From Nitrosomonas cryotolerans ATCC 49181 (lineage in GTDB: Bacteria; Pseudomonadota; Gammaproteobacteria; Burkholderiales; Nitrosomonadaceae): DNA of 64,000 nt. The position numbers and the translations under genes were made by a program. Below the pieces are notes generated by a model. The model was not told the origin of the DNA. It ran no database searches and worked only from the letters and a program-made list of their open reading frames with translations. Where the stretch lies: contig NZ_FSRO01000001.1 of the NCBI RefSeq assembly GCF_900143275.1, forward strand, positions 2,436,116 through 2,500,115, read 5' to 3'. Positions 16,408-27,900 of the stretch are shown in pieces; the first letter of the stretch is position 1; every line of letters starts with the position of its first letter.

Positions 16408-18351
16408 ATGCTTAATCTTGATTCAATTTTTTCTGCCGGCGGCGTACTTTCCCGCTTTATAGTGGGGTATCGTCCACGCACACAACAACTGCAAATGGCG
16501 CAGACAATTGCTGACACCATAGCGAACAACCGTATTCTTGTCGCAGAAGCCGGTACAGGAACAGGTAAAACCTTTGCCTACTTGGTGCCTGCCTTGTTAG
16601 CCGGGGGCAAAGTAATCATCTCTACAGGAACCAAAACGCTACAGGATCAGATTTTTAGCCGTGATCTTCCAACGGTACGGGCGGCACTTAAGGTACCCGT
16701 CACTGTTGCACTGCTAAAAGGACGGGCTAATTATATATGTCATTACCATCTTGAAAAAACTTTACAAAGCCAGGATGCCCGTTTCTCCAGTCGAGATGAG
16801 GTACGGTTTCTGGGCTTAATAGCGAATTATGCAAGTATCAGCAAACATGGGGACAAAAGCGGCCTCAGCAAAATACCGGAAAATGCCGAAATCTGGCAAC
16901 AGGTAACCTCTACACGAGAGAATTGCCTTAATTCAAGTTGTCCGAGCTTCAAAAAATGCTTCGTAATGGAAGCACGTAAAAAAGCGTTATCCGCAGACAT
17001 TCTTGTGGTTAATCACCATTTGTTTTTTGCTGACGTCATGCTGCGGGACGAAGGCTTATCAGAGTTGTTGCCCGCCTGCAATACAGTCATTTTTGATGAA
17101 GCACATCAATTGCCGGAAACGGCTCGCCTATTTTTCGGAGAATCGATTAGCACCGGCCAATTATTAGATCTTGCACGAGATGTTAAAGTTGAAGCATTAC
17201 AAAACGCCGGAGATTTTACGGATCTACCTATTACCATTGCCTCAATGGAAAAAGCGGCGCGCGATTTACGTCTGGCCATTACGCATGAGAATACGCGCCT
17301 CCCATTCGCTGCGGTTATACGAAATCCTGATTTTGGTAAGGCATTGGATATCCTGGTGGATAAACTGGTGGTACTAACAGGTATGCTAAAAAATCAGGCA
17401 GAACGTTCCGAAGGATTAGAAAACTGCTGGCAGCGTGCAACTGATCTCTTAAACCGTATCAAACATTGGAACAGTCAAGTCGAAACAGATAAGTTTGTTC
17501 GCTGGCTGGAGGTATTCAGTCACACACTACAGTTTAATGCCACACCCTTATCAATTGCAGAGATTTTCAATAAACAATTAACTGCATCGCCACGTGCCTG
17601 GGTATTTACTTCGGCTACCTTATCCATTAAAAAGAATTTCTCTCATTATAACGATGAAATGGGATTGGCAATGGCTCAATCCGTTTGCTGGGATAGTCCC
17701 TTTAATTTTTCCGAGCAGGCATTGCTTTATGTTCCCCCCAATATGCCAGAACCCAGTAACAAGCTCTATACTGATTATGTAGTCAAAGCAGCTATGCCTG
17801 TCTTGCGGGCCAGCCAGGGTCGTGCTTTTTTCTTATGTACGAGTCTAAGAGCGATGCAACGCGTATATGAATTATTATTGACTGCATTAAAACAAGAACA
17901 ATACGATTTCCCTATATTGTTGCAAAGCCAAGGCTCGCGTTCAGACATGCTTGCGCGTTTTCGGCAGACAGATCATGCAATTCTAATCGGTAGCCAATCA
18001 TTTTGGGAGGGTGTCGATGTGCGGGGTGAAGCGTTATCACTGGTTGTCATTGACAAGTTACCCTTTGCCTCACCCGATGACCCGGTACTTTCGGCACGTA
18101 TTGAAAAAATCAATAGTGAAGGGCGAAATGCTTTTATGGAGTATCAATTACCCCGCGCTGTCATCAACCTGAAACAAGGTGCAGGGCGATTGATTCGTGA
18201 TGAAAATGATCGGGGGGTGCTCATGATCTGTGATCCGCGCCTTACCACCAAGTCTTATGGCAAACAGATCTGGCAAAGCTTGCCACCAATGAAACGTACC
18301 CGACAGTTATCTGAAGTTGAGGCGTTTTTTTCTATCACTGATTCCGCCTGA
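16408..18351 (+). CDS. yoaA: DinG/YoaA-type ATP-dependent DNA helicase
   Basis: A superfamily 2, XPD-like 5'-3' DNA helicase. The 647-aa protein has Walker A AEAGTGTGKTF near residue 48, the DEAH box VIFDEAHQ, and late helicase motifs (GSQSFWEGVDVRGE, QGAGRLIRDENDRG). Four cysteines (YICHY and ENCLNSSCPSFKKC) match the iron-sulfur cluster ligands between motifs I and II of this family. E. coli YoaA works with the χ subunit of the polymerase III clamp loader in repair of stalled forks; dnaE is also in this window but far away. Length matches YoaA rather than the longer DinG, hence the symbol, with moderate confidence. It stands alone and converges with ppsA. Confidence 0.88.
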   Translation: MLNLDSIFSAGGVLSRFIVGYRPRTQQLQMAQTIADTIANNRILVAEAGTGTGKTFAYLVPALLAGGKVIISTGTKTLQDQIFSRDLPTVRAALKVPVTVALLKGRANYICHYHLEKTLQSQDARFSSRDEVRFLGLIANYASISKHGDKSGLSKIPENAEIWQQVTSTRENCLNSSCPSFKKCFVMEARKKALSADILVVNHHLFFADVMLRDEGLSELLPACNTVIFDEAHQLPETARLFFGESISTGQLLDLARDVKVEALQNAGDFTDLPITIASMEKAARDLRLAITHENTRLPFAAVIRNPDFGKALDILVDKLVVLTGMLKNQAERSEGLENCWQRATDLLNRIKHWNSQVETDKFVRWLEVFSHTLQFNATPLSIAEIFNKQLTASPRAWVFTSATLSIKKNFSHYNDEMGLAMAQSVCWDSPFNFSEQALLYVPPNMPEPSNKLYTDYVVKAAMPVLRASQGRAFFLCTSLRAMQRVYELLLTALKQEQYDFPILLQSQGSRSDMLARFRQTDHAILIGSQSFWEGVDVRGEALSLVVIDKLPFASPDDPVLSARIEKINSEGRNAFMEYQLPRAVINLKQGAGRLIRDENDRGVLMICDPRLTTKSYGKQIWQSLPPMKRTRQLSEVEAFFSITDSA

Positions 18352-18371
18352 CACGCTTCCCATCCTTAAAG

Positions 18372-18393
18372 AGCAGGGGCTCCTGCTAATTTT
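18372..18393 (+). terminator. Probable terminator of the helicase gene
   Basis: AGCAGG pairs with CCTGCT around a four-base GGCT loop 20 bp after the stop codon, followed by AATTTTC. The stem is short and the T-run brief, so efficiency is uncertain. Confidence 0.5.
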
Positions 18394-18436
18394 CATGGCG
18401 TCCGGTATTTTATAACATGGCGGCATAAGATCGATG

Positions 18437-18513
18437 GAGACTTTTGCGAAAGCCCTCGCCATAAGTTTTATGCTATTGATTATGTTGAGTTTTTCAAATA
18501 TTTCAAACAATAC
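18437..18513. repeat. 89-bp repeat family, degenerate copy A
   Basis: The first half (GAGACTTTTGCGAAAGCCCTCGCC-type end, then AAGTTTTATGCTATTGATTAT) matches the 89-bp repeat found six more times in this window, but the second half has decayed and the right end is not recognisable. It lies between the convergent yoaA and ppsA. Confidence 0.7.
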
Positions 18514-18609
18514 GAACCCCGGGTCCCGATAACAGCTGGCACTGTTTTTTTCAAAGAGCCAGCCTTTTACACGGGTAAAAAACCTTAGGCAATATCCGTC
18601 ATTATTCTA

Positions 18610-21006
18610 TTAGCGTGATCTTTTTTTATCGGCTTGATTAGCCAGATATAACCAGGTTTGCATAACACTATCAGGATTAAGCGAAAGATTCTGAACGCCT
18701 TCCTCCATTAGCCAATTAGCCAAATCAGGATGATCCGATGGTCCTTGTCCACAAACACCAATATATTTATTGGCTTTTAAACATGCCTGAATAGCCAAGC
18801 GCAGCAAAACCTTGACCGCTGGATCACGTTCATCAAAAGATGCCGAGACAAGGCCGGAATCACGATCGAGTCCAAGGGTGAGCTGGGTAAGGTCGTTTGA
18901 GCCGATTGAAAAACCGTCAAAATATTGTAGGAATTCGTCAGCAAGTAATGCATTGGAAGGAACTTCACACATCATGATCAAACGTAAGCCCTGTTCACCC
19001 CGTCTCAGACCATTCTCCTCCAGCAATGCTATAACCTGCCTAGCCTCAGCCAATGTTCGTACGAATGGAATCATAATTTCCACATTGGTTAAACCCATTT
19101 CATCACGAACTTTTCTAAGCGCTTCGCATTCCAATCTAAAACAATCGCGAAAGCTTTCAGCAATATAACGCGAAGCGCCTCGAAAACCGAGCATCGGGTT
19201 CTCCTCGCTGGGTTCATAATCTTTTCCACCAACAAGATTCGCATATTCATTAGATTTAAAATCTGACAAACGCACAATCACCGGTTTCGGAAAGAACGCA
19301 GCCGCCAGCGTTGCAATACATTCTGTGAGCTTATCAACATAAAAACGCACCGGGTTACTATATCCCATACTACATTTTTCGATGGCTTGCTTCAGCTCTA
19401 TTGGAATATCAGGATAAGCGAGTATAGCCTTGGGATGAACCCCAATCATACGGGCAATAATAAATTCTAGTCGCGCTAAACCGATGCCATCGTTTGGCAT
19501 CCGTCGTAGATCGAATGCCAAACCTGGATTACCAATATTCATACTGATTTTGACAGGCGATTGCGGCATGGAGTCTAATACCAGTTCCGTGATTTCAACT
19601 TCTAGTGCACCGTCATAAATATTACCTATATTCCCTTCTGCACAGGAAACAGTGACCATCCGCCTCTCAGCCAGCACGCTGGTCGCATTACCACAACCGA
19701 CAACAGCTGGAATACCCAATTCACGCGCAATAATCGCCGCATGACAAGTACGTCCGCCCCTATTCGTAACGATTGCTGCTGCGCGCTTCATTACGGGCTC
19801 CCAATCCGGATCCGTCATATCCGTTACCAGGGTATCTCCTTCTTCTACGCACGACATTTCCTCGGGATTCAAGATCAAGCGTACCCGCCCACTCCCTATT
19901 TTCTGACCAATCGCATATCCAGAGACCAGAATTTCTGATTTATTTTTTAGCTGGTAGCTCTCCAACCGTTCCAAGCTGGCTCGAGACTGTACCGTCTCCG
20001 GTCGAGCCTGCAGAATATAAAGTTTGCCATCAAGGCCATCTTTTCCCCATTCAATATCCATAGGCCTTTGATAATGCGCCTCAATAACCAACGCATGACG
20101 GGCCAATTCTTCTACTTCCTTGTCTGTGATCGAAAACTGGGCGCGTTTGGTTTCGTCCACATCATGAGTACTCACCGTACGTTGCGTGCCATCATTCTCA
20201 GCATATTGTATTTGAATCAGCTTTGTACCCAGATTACGTTTAAGTATGGCAGGCTTACCTTGTTTCAATGTAGGTTTATATACATAGAATTCATCCGGGT
20301 TTACGATGCCTTGAACAACAGCCTCACCAAGCCCATAGGATGCCGTAATAAAAACAACTTGATCAAATCCGGATTCAGTATCCAGTGTAAACATAACACC
20401 TGAAGCACCCAGATCACTTCGAACCATCCGTTGCACCCCAACCGATAGCGCTACATCAGCATGTGCGAACCCATGATGAACACGATACGAAATCGCACGA
20501 TCATTATAGAGCGAAGCATATACAGATCTAACAGCTGTCAATAAGCTGTCCAGGCTAGTAATATTCAGAAATGTTTCTTGCTGTCCTGCAAACGAAGCAT
20601 CCACCAAATCTTCAGCAGTAGCTGATGATCGCACCGCTACGGAAATATTACGTGTTCCTGCACTGATCAGCATTTTTTCATAAGCGGCGCTGATTTCTTC
20701 TTGCAGACGTTGTGGTAAAGAAATCCCCATAATCCACTTCCGAATCTGAGTACCTGTTCGACTCAATAACGCAACATCACTCACATCCAATAATGCTAGG
20801 GTTTCTTCAATACGCTGAGCCAGGTTATCTTGTGCAAGAAAGTCCCGATACGCATTAGCTGTGGTAGCAAAACCACCCGGCACCCGTACACCGGCTCCAG
20901 ATAACTGGCTAATCATCTCACCCAGCGAGGCATTCTTCCCTCCCACACTATTCGTATCGGTCATACGTAGCTCATCAAACCAGGCAATATATTTTACTGA
21001 GCTCAT
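18610..21006 (-). CDS. ppsA: Phosphoenolpyruvate synthase
   Basis: PpsA converts pyruvate and ATP to phosphoenolpyruvate, AMP and phosphate, feeding gluconeogenesis; in an autotroph it links pyruvate back to sugar and wall precursors. The 798-aa protein has the N-terminal ATP-grasp region ([33 protein letters not shown]), the swivelling domain with the phosphoryl-histidine ([15 protein letters not shown], roughly residue 420), and the C-terminal TIM barrel with [19 protein letters not shown] and the catalytic cysteine in [11 protein letters not shown]. Length agrees with the E. coli enzyme (about 792). The regulatory kinase gene ppsR is not adjacent. The start ATG follows GGAGACAGAG-like sequence. 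Confidence 0.97.
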   Translation of the reverse strand: MSSVKYIAWFDELRMTDTNSVGGKNASLGEMISQLSGAGVRVPGGFATTANAYRDFLAQDNLAQRIEETLALLDVSDVALLSRTGTQIRKWIMGISLPQRLQEEISAAYEKMLISAGTRNISVAVRSSATAEDLVDASFAGQQETFLNITSLDSLLTAVRSVYASLYNDRAISYRVHHGFAHADVALSVGVQRMVRSDLGASGVMFTLDTESGFDQVVFITASYGLGEAVVQGIVNPDEFYVYKPTLKQGKPAILKRNLGTKLIQIQYAENDGTQRTVSTHDVDETKRAQFSITDKEVEELARHALVIEAHYQRPMDIEWGKDGLDGKLYILQARPETVQSRASLERLESYQLKNKSEILVSGYAIGQKIGSGRVRLILNPEEMSCVEEGDTLVTDMTDPDWEPVMKRAAAIVTNRGGRTCHAAIIARELGIPAVVGCGNATSVLAERRMVTVSCAEGNIGNIYDGALEVEITELVLDSMPQSPVKISMNIGNPGLAFDLRRMPNDGIGLARLEFIIARMIGVHPKAILAYPDIPIELKQAIEKCSMGYSNPVRFYVDKLTECIATLAAAFFPKPVIVRLSDFKSNEYANLVGGKDYEPSEENPMLGFRGASRYIAESFRDCFRLECEALRKVRDEMGLTNVEIMIPFVRTLAEARQVIALLEENGLRRGEQGLRLIMMCEVPSNALLADEFLQYFDGFSIGSNDLTQLTLGLDRDSGLVSASFDERDPAVKVLLRLAIQACLKANKYIGVCGQGPSDHPDLANWLMEEGVQNLSLNPDSVMQTWLYLANQADKKRSR

Positions 21007-21453
21007 CTCTGTCTCCTAAGAAAATATCGATTTAGTCCAACACCTTACTGCAGGTATAAATAGCTAAAAACTGGTGTAACAAGACCCGAAATGAGAAAAT
21101 TGACAGGAAGTCATTCATCCCTTCCATACCGATTGCGAGCCAACCTCATCGCCATCACAGAAACGATCCACTCGCTAATTTATATAGCGGGAAACCTTTG
21201 CAAAACCTCAATAGTTGAAAAATTAACTCTTTATAATCAATATACTAAAACTTCTGTCGAAGGTTTTGGCAAAAGCCTCAACGGGCAGATGGTGAGAATA
21301 TGAATATTACTGGTATAAGCTCTAGGCCAGCAGATACCTAAATGGAAAAAATGTATGTAAATAGATAGCGCGGCGCTCAGAATAACTCACAGTCGAATGG
21401 CAAACTAAAATAATTCTAAATTAGAGTAATAGATACAACCCACATTTATTCAT
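21007..21453. other. Intergenic space holding repeat copy B
   Basis: Between the minus-strand ppsA start and the end of the diguanylate cyclase gene. It contains the complete 89-bp repeat copy at 21191-21279 and the ppsA promoter region; no gene is seen. Confidence 0.5.
21191..21279. repeat. 89-bp repeat family, copy B
   Basis: Ends read GAAACCTTTGCAAAACC and, on the other strand, GAGGCTTTTGCCAAAACC. The core TTTATAATCAATATACTAAAA matches the other copies. It is complete at 89 bp and lies upstream of ppsA. Confidence 0.85.
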
Positions 21454-22374
21454 TCACCTATGCCGCTTTTTATTGATATACATATTACTATCAGCAATTT
21501 TAAGTAATGCATCAATACTTCTCCCATTCTGGGGATAAATAGCAATGCCTATACTTGCCTCAATATTTATGACATGGCCCTGAATCACGAAATCGCGCAT
21601 CAGCTCATTTTCGATTGACTTGCTGATACGAATTACACTTTTTTCTGAAGAATCATTAACCAACACAACAAATTCATCTCCACCCATTCTTATAACACTA
21701 TCATTCTTCCTAATTGCCCGCTTGATTCGCTGACTGACTTGTATCAGCAGCTCATCACCCACATCATGACCAAAAGTATCATTTGCTATCTTGAATCTAT
21801 CCAGATCTATAAATAAGACAGCAAATGAGCAATTATTTTGCTTTGCTTTTTCTAACGCCAACGTCATACAGCTTCCCAAATATCTTCTATTAGGCAAGCC
21901 AGTTAATGCATCAATATATGCCTTTTTAAAAAGCTTTTTATTAGACTCTTCTAAAGTAAGCTGTGTATGACGTAATACGGTTATATCCTTTATAACGCCG
22001 ACTAAAATCAGTTCACCATTAATTGTTTCAAAAACATTTTTTTTTGTTTCTAAAATACTTATTTTTCCTTTTGAATCAGTTATCTCCTCTTCATTAATAG
22101 TAACCTTTCTTTCCTGAAAAACTCGTTCATCCACTTCTTTAAAAATTTTCACCTGGTTTTTAGGAAAGAAATGATCATCAGTCCTGCCAACCATTTCATT
22201 ACGACAAAAACCAAGAAATTGCTCGAGTGATTTATTTATAAAAATAAATCGATGCTGACGATCTTTGATAAAAACCAAGTCCGGAATAGCATCCAATACT
22301 TGAATAAAAAAATGAATATTTAATTTAAATTCTATTTTACTCAGAAAAACTGAATCGTTACTCTCTACCGACAT
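21454..22374 (-). CDS. PAS-GGDEF diguanylate cyclase
   Basis: This 306-aa protein has an N-terminal PAS domain (about residues 25-140; IPDLVFIKDRQHRFIFINKS and GVIKDITVLRH at its end) and a C-terminal GGDEF domain. The active-site loop GGDEF is intact at 231-235, and the RxxD inhibitory site (RKND, 222-225) lies five residues before it, so c-di-GMP product inhibition is expected. It should make c-di-GMP from two GTP molecules in response to a signal sensed by the PAS domain. There is no transmembrane segment, so it is cytoplasmic. It is a lone gene; c-di-GMP commonly controls exopolysaccharide and attachment, which fits the exopolysaccharide genes at 30-35 kb, but no direct link is seen. Confidence 0.9.
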   Translation of the reverse strand: MSVESNDSVFLSKIEFKLNIHFFIQVLDAIPDLVFIKDRQHRFIFINKSLEQFLGFCRNEMVGRTDDHFFPKNQVKIFKEVDERVFQERKVTINEEEITDSKGKISILETKKNVFETINGELILVGVIKDITVLRHTQLTLEESNKKLFKKAYIDALTGLPNRRYLGSCMTLALEKAKQNNCSFAVLFIDLDRFKIANDTFGHDVGDELLIQVSQRIKRAIRKNDSVIRMGGDEFVVLVNDSSEKSVIRISKSIENELMRDFVIQGHVINIEASIGIAIYPQNGRSIDALLKIADSNMYINKKRHR

Positions 22375-22651
22375 GAATTTTATATATTTCCATTATTACT
22401 TCTTGTTTTTTAAAAATTTATTCTATAATTAATAATCATGCATCTAATCTCGTAAATTTATCAGAGAAATGGCACAATTTAAAAATAACAGATAATTGGG
22501 TTAGAAAAGGAGCTTACATAGATAGCACCTCGTCCACTGGTTTGTTTAAACGCCTCCATTATATAATACCCGAGGATATAGAATGGTCATATAAGATAGA
22601 ATTAATCTATCGGTATGGCTGTTACATCAATAATCGTATTAATGATAAAAA

Positions 22652-23575
22652 TTAAAGCTTATCAGCTAATATAATCAGAAAATACCCAGAAAACAGGCTA
22701 GTAATCAAGGAGACTACAGCATAACAGCGAAATTTTTCAGATAATTTTCTCTGACTGTGCGTCGAAATGATAAAAGGATGTCGCTTATTCGTTGTATTAC
22801 TCAGCGTATAGGTCGTTGGCATGTTAGATAAACGACGATGGCGGATTTCTGCTTCCTTACTCGCCGCCTGCCGTACTTGTTCCCACTCCTGCAAATCTAT
22901 TTCACCCTTATTATTGCTGTCAAAACGCTGCAATAGCTGTTGGTAGTTCTGCTTCCATTCTCGAATCACCGCTCCCATTAGCTCGTGGTGGCTCGGTATC
23001 TGTCGACCTCCTCCCGAGCTTTGGAAGTGACCAAGCGCATAGACCACGTCATGGATGTAGATAAATTTTTCAATGTAGCGATAGCGATGTCCGCGTAAGA
23101 CTCGAAGTATAGGATTATTATTTCTGACACGATATCGAGGCATCTCACTGTCACCATGCCAAGTACGCGAATGTTCCGTAATCACTTCCGCACCTTGTGG
23201 ATTAACACTACAAGTGCCCGTCCCATCATCAATCTGAAAGCATTGCTTACTCGTCCCCTGAGTAATCGTATGCCAATGACCACTTTTACCGGCGCGTCTA
23301 TACCGTTGCACCTTATAATCAAACCAGACACAAGGTATACCGGAAAGCGGCGCGACCATTTCTGCCATTTCGCTACGAGACACGGTGCCAATTAACTCCA
23401 CATAACCTTGTGCTGCTGAACGGATTCTTGAAGTTGGCATATCCTCAATCAGGCGTGCTCGTCTTAAATAGTAAAATACCAGGCCAAGACACGCTAACAT
23501 CATCGCAGATGCCGCAATCAAGTATAATGTGATTTCATCACCGTTGAGCGTAACCAGCCATGAACTTACATTCAT
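22652..23575 (-). CDS. Membrane protein with GIDE-like domain and an EF-hand
   Basis: The 307-aa product has a membrane helix near residues 16-37, a central β-rich region resembling the GIDE/BAM domain of E3-ligase-like proteins (QGYVELIGTVSR, PLSGIPCVWFDYKVQRYR), and a second helix near 286-304. At 219-230 it has a well-formed EF-hand loop, DSNNKGEIDLQE, with Gly 6, Ile 8 and Glu 12 in place but Lys at position 5, which may weaken calcium binding. No RING finger is present. Its start overlaps the lemA stop by four bases (ATGA), so the two are translationally coupled. LemA-GIDE pairing is known in many bacteria, but the function is not settled. Confidence 0.75.
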   Translation of the reverse strand: MNVSSWLVTLNGDEITLYLIAASAMMLACLGLVFYYLRRARLIEDMPTSRIRSAAQGYVELIGTVSRSEMAEMVAPLSGIPCVWFDYKVQRYRRAGKSGHWHTITQGTSKQCFQIDDGTGTCSVNPQGAEVITEHSRTWHGDSEMPRYRVRNNNPILRVLRGHRYRYIEKFIYIHDVVYALGHFQSSGGGRQIPSHHELMGAVIREWKQNYQQLLQRFDSNNKGEIDLQEWEQVRQAASKEAEIRHRRLSNMPTTYTLSNTTNKRHPFIISTHSQRKLSEKFRCYAVVSLITSLFSGYFLIILADKL

Positions 23576-24144
23576 CTGAATAGCATATTCATATCAATAT
23601 CCGTTTTCTCCACTTCTGAAAACTCCAATAGATCAAAAGCTTTGAATCCCATCTTGCGCGCAACCAGCACATCAGGAAACTGTTCAATCCGAATATTACT
23701 CAGATTGGTTGATTCATTATAGAATTCCCGACGATCCGCAATACCTTGTTCTAAACCTGTAATGCGGGATTGTAAATATTGAAATGACTCGCTTGCCTTT
23801 AATTCCGGATATGACTCAGCCAGTGCAAATAAATTACCCAGACCCAGACGTAGCTGAGTCTCTGCCACACCCAATGACTTGATGTCTGAATCTTGCCGAG
23901 CTGTGGAAACCGCCGAACGGGCCTTGATAATCGCCTCCAAAGCATCTTTCTCGTAATGCATATATTGTTTGCACGTTTCAACCAGCTTGGGTAATTCATC
24001 ATGGCGCTGTTTTAGCAACACATCGATATTCGCCCAAGCCTTGGATACATTATGTTTTAACTGTACCAGATTGTTATAAATGAAAACGCCATAAACAAGT
24101 ACAATACACAGCACTGCAACAATAACCAGTGTTGAAACATCCAT
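23572..24144 (-). CDS. lemA: LemA family protein
   Basis: LemA proteins have a short periplasmic N-terminus, one membrane helix and a long helical cytoplasmic bundle. The 190-aa product shows this: a hydrophobic helix at about 5-24 (LVIVAVLCIVLVYGVFIY) followed by the family core NNLVQLKHNVSKAWANIDVLLKQRHDELPKLVETC (in segments), AETQLRLGLGNLFALAESYPELKA and ESTNLSNIRIEQFPDVLVA. The function of the family is poorly defined (membrane stress or surface-related roles have been suggested). It is the first gene of a two-gene operon with the GIDE/EF-hand protein. Confidence 0.9.
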   Translation of the reverse strand: MDVSTLVIVAVLCIVLVYGVFIYNNLVQLKHNVSKAWANIDVLLKQRHDELPKLVETCKQYMHYEKDALEAIIKARSAVSTARQDSDIKSLGVAETQLRLGLGNLFALAESYPELKASESFQYLQSRITGLEQGIADRREFYNESTNLSNIRIEQFPDVLVARKMGFKAFDLLEFSEVEKTDIDMNMLFR

Positions 24145-24543
24145 AGTGATTAACCTCTAATTAGTTGCCAAGACGGACTCAACTCTCCTGACAAACAGGC
24201 ACACAAAAAACATCCGCTTTATTCCCTGATTCCTTTTTGGCAGATAATCGCTTGTCCTATCATCTACCTACGTTTTGATATACTTCTATCCCGATAATGA
24301 CAGGATAAAAATAAAGACAGCATTCTCACAAAACCGTTATTACAAATTATTAATCTTTGTAAATCAATATATTAAAATAATAGGAATAGTTCTTGCGAAG
24401 GTTCCAGATAGACATTACTGAAAATAAGAGTAGAAGTGTAGGATAAAGGGGCGCTATCCACATTACAAAATAGCGTGCTGTTTCCCCGCTTATTTACTGA
24501 TCGATACCTCATTAAAGATTGCATCTAATCCAGCAAAAATAGC
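24145..24543. other. Intergenic space, no gene seen
   Basis: This stretch contains the presumed lemA promoter. Sequence around 24350-24410 (TAATCTTTGTAAATCAATATATTAAAA, in two pieces, then GTTCTTGCGAAGG) resembles a decayed copy of the 89-bp repeat, but the match is too weak to be sure. Confidence 0.4.
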
Positions 24544-24825
24544 TTATGCCAATACCAGCATACCCGGAAACTCTCCATTGGCAATTTCTTCGAGGTAGCG
24601 TTTGGCACGGTCGCTCACACCTGCACCATGATACAAATAGGACTGCGCTGCCAGCTTAGGTGGATAATCGCTCACAGTATAACCTTGTGCCTTAATTTCT
24701 TTTGTTGAAATAGATGACACCGTAAGCTTGCCTTTTCCCAACTTAATTACAAGCTGTTTTTTGCGATTTGTCGCCACAATGATCGCTGTATGGCGATGTT
24801 GATCAATCAGTACAGTAGGTTGCAT
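24544..24825 (-). CDS. Conserved-looking hypothetical protein, 93 aa
   Basis: I do not recognise a family. The 93-aa protein has no signal peptide, no membrane segment and no cysteines. It opens with alternating hydrophobic residues (VLIDQHRHTAIIVATN, LVIKLGKGKLTVSSI), suggesting β-strands, and ends with a helix-like stretch (DRAKRYLEEIANGEFPGMLVLA). It starts 78 bp downstream of the hrpA stop and may be co-transcribed with it. The reading frame has a composition like the flanking genes, which is why I accept it. Function unknown. Confidence 0.55.
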   Translation of the reverse strand: MQPTVLIDQHRHTAIIVATNRKKQLVIKLGKGKLTVSSISTKEIKAQGYTVSDYPPKLAAQSYLYHGAGVSDRAKRYLEEIANGEFPGMLVLA

Positions 24826-24903
24826 GATTCGTCATAATTAAGAATGATATCCCGCAATTCATAAAAAAATAGCTCATCCAAGAAAACGGCACTTGTAAAG
24901 CAT

Positions 24904-27900
24904 CTATCCTCTGATTTTTTCCCATAGTCTCTGTAATCGCTTAGCCGATACCGGATATGGCGTTTTCAATTCCTGGGCGAACAAAGAAATGCGCAATTCC
25001 TCGATCTGCCAACGAAATTCAGCCAGACTGGCGTCGTTGACCCCTACCTCACGGTGTTTCTCCAGGCGTTGTATATATTGTTTCCATAGCAACGCAATAT
25101 CGGATTCATGGCGTTCATCCCGCACTGGATTTAAGGAAAATTTATCCAGACGCATAGACATTCCTTTTAAATAGCGCGGAAAATGCTGTAACCGTTCCCA
25201 TTGTGTAGCACCGAGAAATCCGGGATAAATAAGATTTTCCAACTGGATACTTAACTCACTTTTTAATCTCTGATGATTTTTTCCTACTCCCGATAAACGC
25301 TCTCTGAATGATTGATATTCATTGCCGATATTTTGCATTAAGTAAATTAATGCCTCAGCTACAGTGGGCAAACGTGCACGCGCGCGTTGTTTCTGCACTG
25401 TAAACAGGTGTTCACTGCGTGGCAATACATCTTCCCCGATAAAAGCGCGATCAACAATGACGGTTAGCATATCTTGTTTAAGTACATCCGGACTGATAAG
25501 AGCGGTGAATTGTAACGTTACTTGTTTTAGCCCAGACAATTTTTTGTCCAGGTACTTTAAATTATCCTTGAGTTCAAAGCACAATAATCGCCGCATCCCA
25601 GCTCGCATAGATTCTTCAGCAGCATCTCTTGTATCGAGCAGGCGAATCGCAACACTGTCTTCTTCATCCAGTAGTGTCGGATAACCAGTCAACTGTTTAC
25701 CCATACGCGTAAAAATAATCTCAACAGGCAAATCACCAAAATCCCAACGCATCACATTGTCACGTTCAATACTCACCTGTTCGCCGGAATCCGGCTGAGA
25801 AAAGGTTAATTGTGCCACCTGACCGAGCTGCGCTTGTAATTGCACAAGATTACGGCTCATTGCCAGTTCTTCCCCCGCATCATCTACCACCTTGAAATTC
25901 ATCAATAAATGTATCGGCAGATCCTTGTCTGTCCAGGCATCCACTGGAACTGAGGTACCGGTCTTCCTTAAAACAAAGGTTGCCAATAGATCACTTAGTG
26001 CACTGGCATTGACACCGACTTGCAGGCTTTGCAGAAATTGGGTAACCGATTCTGGCAAGGGTATTAAATAACGGCGTATCTGTTTTGGTAGCGCTTTAAA
26101 ATGCCAGGTGATCTTCTCACGAATCAATCCCGGTACCAGATAGTCAAATTGCTTCGCATCAAGCTGATTAAGTAATGGCAGCGGAACACTAACCGTCACA
26201 CCATCCAGCACATGCCCTGGCTCGAAACGATAGCTCAGTGGTAATTCATCTTTACCATCCAACTGCATATTTTCGGGAAACTGTGCTTCAGTAACACGAT
26301 CGGCTTCATGACGCATTAAATATGTGCGGCTAAGATAAAGCAGCTGCGGATTCTCCCGCTCGGCCTGCTTGCGCCATTTTTCAAATCCTGCACCGTTATA
26401 GATTTCCATCGGAACAATTGCATCGTAAAAAGAAAAGATAGCCTGCTCATCTACCAATACATCTTGGCGCCGTGCTTTATGTTCCAATTCTTCTATCTCA
26501 CTAATACGCTTTCGGTTATGCTCAAAGAATAATGCTGGGGTCACATACTCACCTGCTACCAAGGCCCCTCGGATAAAGATCTCTCGTGATTCCTGTGAAT
26601 TGATCTTCCCATAATGTATTTGCCTTTTTGGCACGATGGGGAGCCCGTAGAGCGTCACACGTTCATAAGCAATCACCTGTGCCGGTTGTTTTTCCCAGTG
26701 AGGATCAGAATAATGTTGCTTACACAAACGACCTGCGATACCTTCCAGCCATATCGGATCAATTTTTGCAACACAACGTCCATAAAGTTTTGTCGTTTCG
26801 ATCAATTCAGCAACGACAATCCATTTTGATTTTCCTTTCTTCAATACCGAACCTGGAAAAATAGAAAATTTAATTCCTCTGGCACCAAGATATTCACTTT
26901 CTTTCTCGGTTTTAAAGCCAATATTACCCAGTAACCCAGCCAACAATGCACGATGAATTTCAACATAATCAGCTGGAACTTGATTGGGTTTAAGACCTAA
27001 ATCCATGACTAATCCATGCAGCTGAGCGTGGATTTCACGCCATTCACGCATTCTACGATAGGATAAAAATTTTTCTTGACACTGCGCGACCAGCTTACGA
27101 TGAGATTTCTTATCTCGCAATAATTCTTCAAAAAACACCCATAGTTTTAGATAACTCAAGAAATCAGAACGCTCATCTTGAAAACACTGATGCGCCCTGT
27201 CAGCAGCATCCTGTCGTTCAAATGGCCTGTCACGTGGATCTTGTAAACTTAATGCAGACGCAATAATAAGCACTTCATTCAAAGAATTTTCATCTTTTGC
27301 CGCCAATATCATACGGGCAATTCTTGGATCAATCGGAAATTTGGCCAATTGCCAGCCGATACGTGTCAATTGCCGGTTATCATCTACCGCGCCCAATTCG
27401 GCCAATAATCGATAACCATCCGCAATCATGCGCGATGAAGGCGGTTCGATAAACGGAAAACTCTCGACATCCCCAATTTTCAGTGATTTCATACGCAGAA
27501 TCACTGCGGCCAATGAAGAGCGGAGAATTTCAGGATCGGTAAATTCCACTCGAGCAAGATAATCTTCTTCCGCATACAAACGAATACACACACCGCTTGC
27601 TATCCGTCCACAACGTCCGGCTCTCTGGTTAGCGGAAGCACGGGAGATTTTCTCTAATTGTAGCTGTACTACCTTATTGCGATAACTGTAGCGATTGACA
27701 CGCGCCCAGCCTGTATCAATCACATAACGGATACCAGGAACAGTCAATGAAGTCTCTGCCACATTGGTAGCCAATATAATACGGCGTACCGCTTCCGTCT
27801 TGAATACCCGCTCTTGCTCAGAAAATGACAAGCGAGCAAATAATGGCAAGATTGATATATCAGCCGGACCCAACTTCATTCTGCCAAAATGATGTTTACG

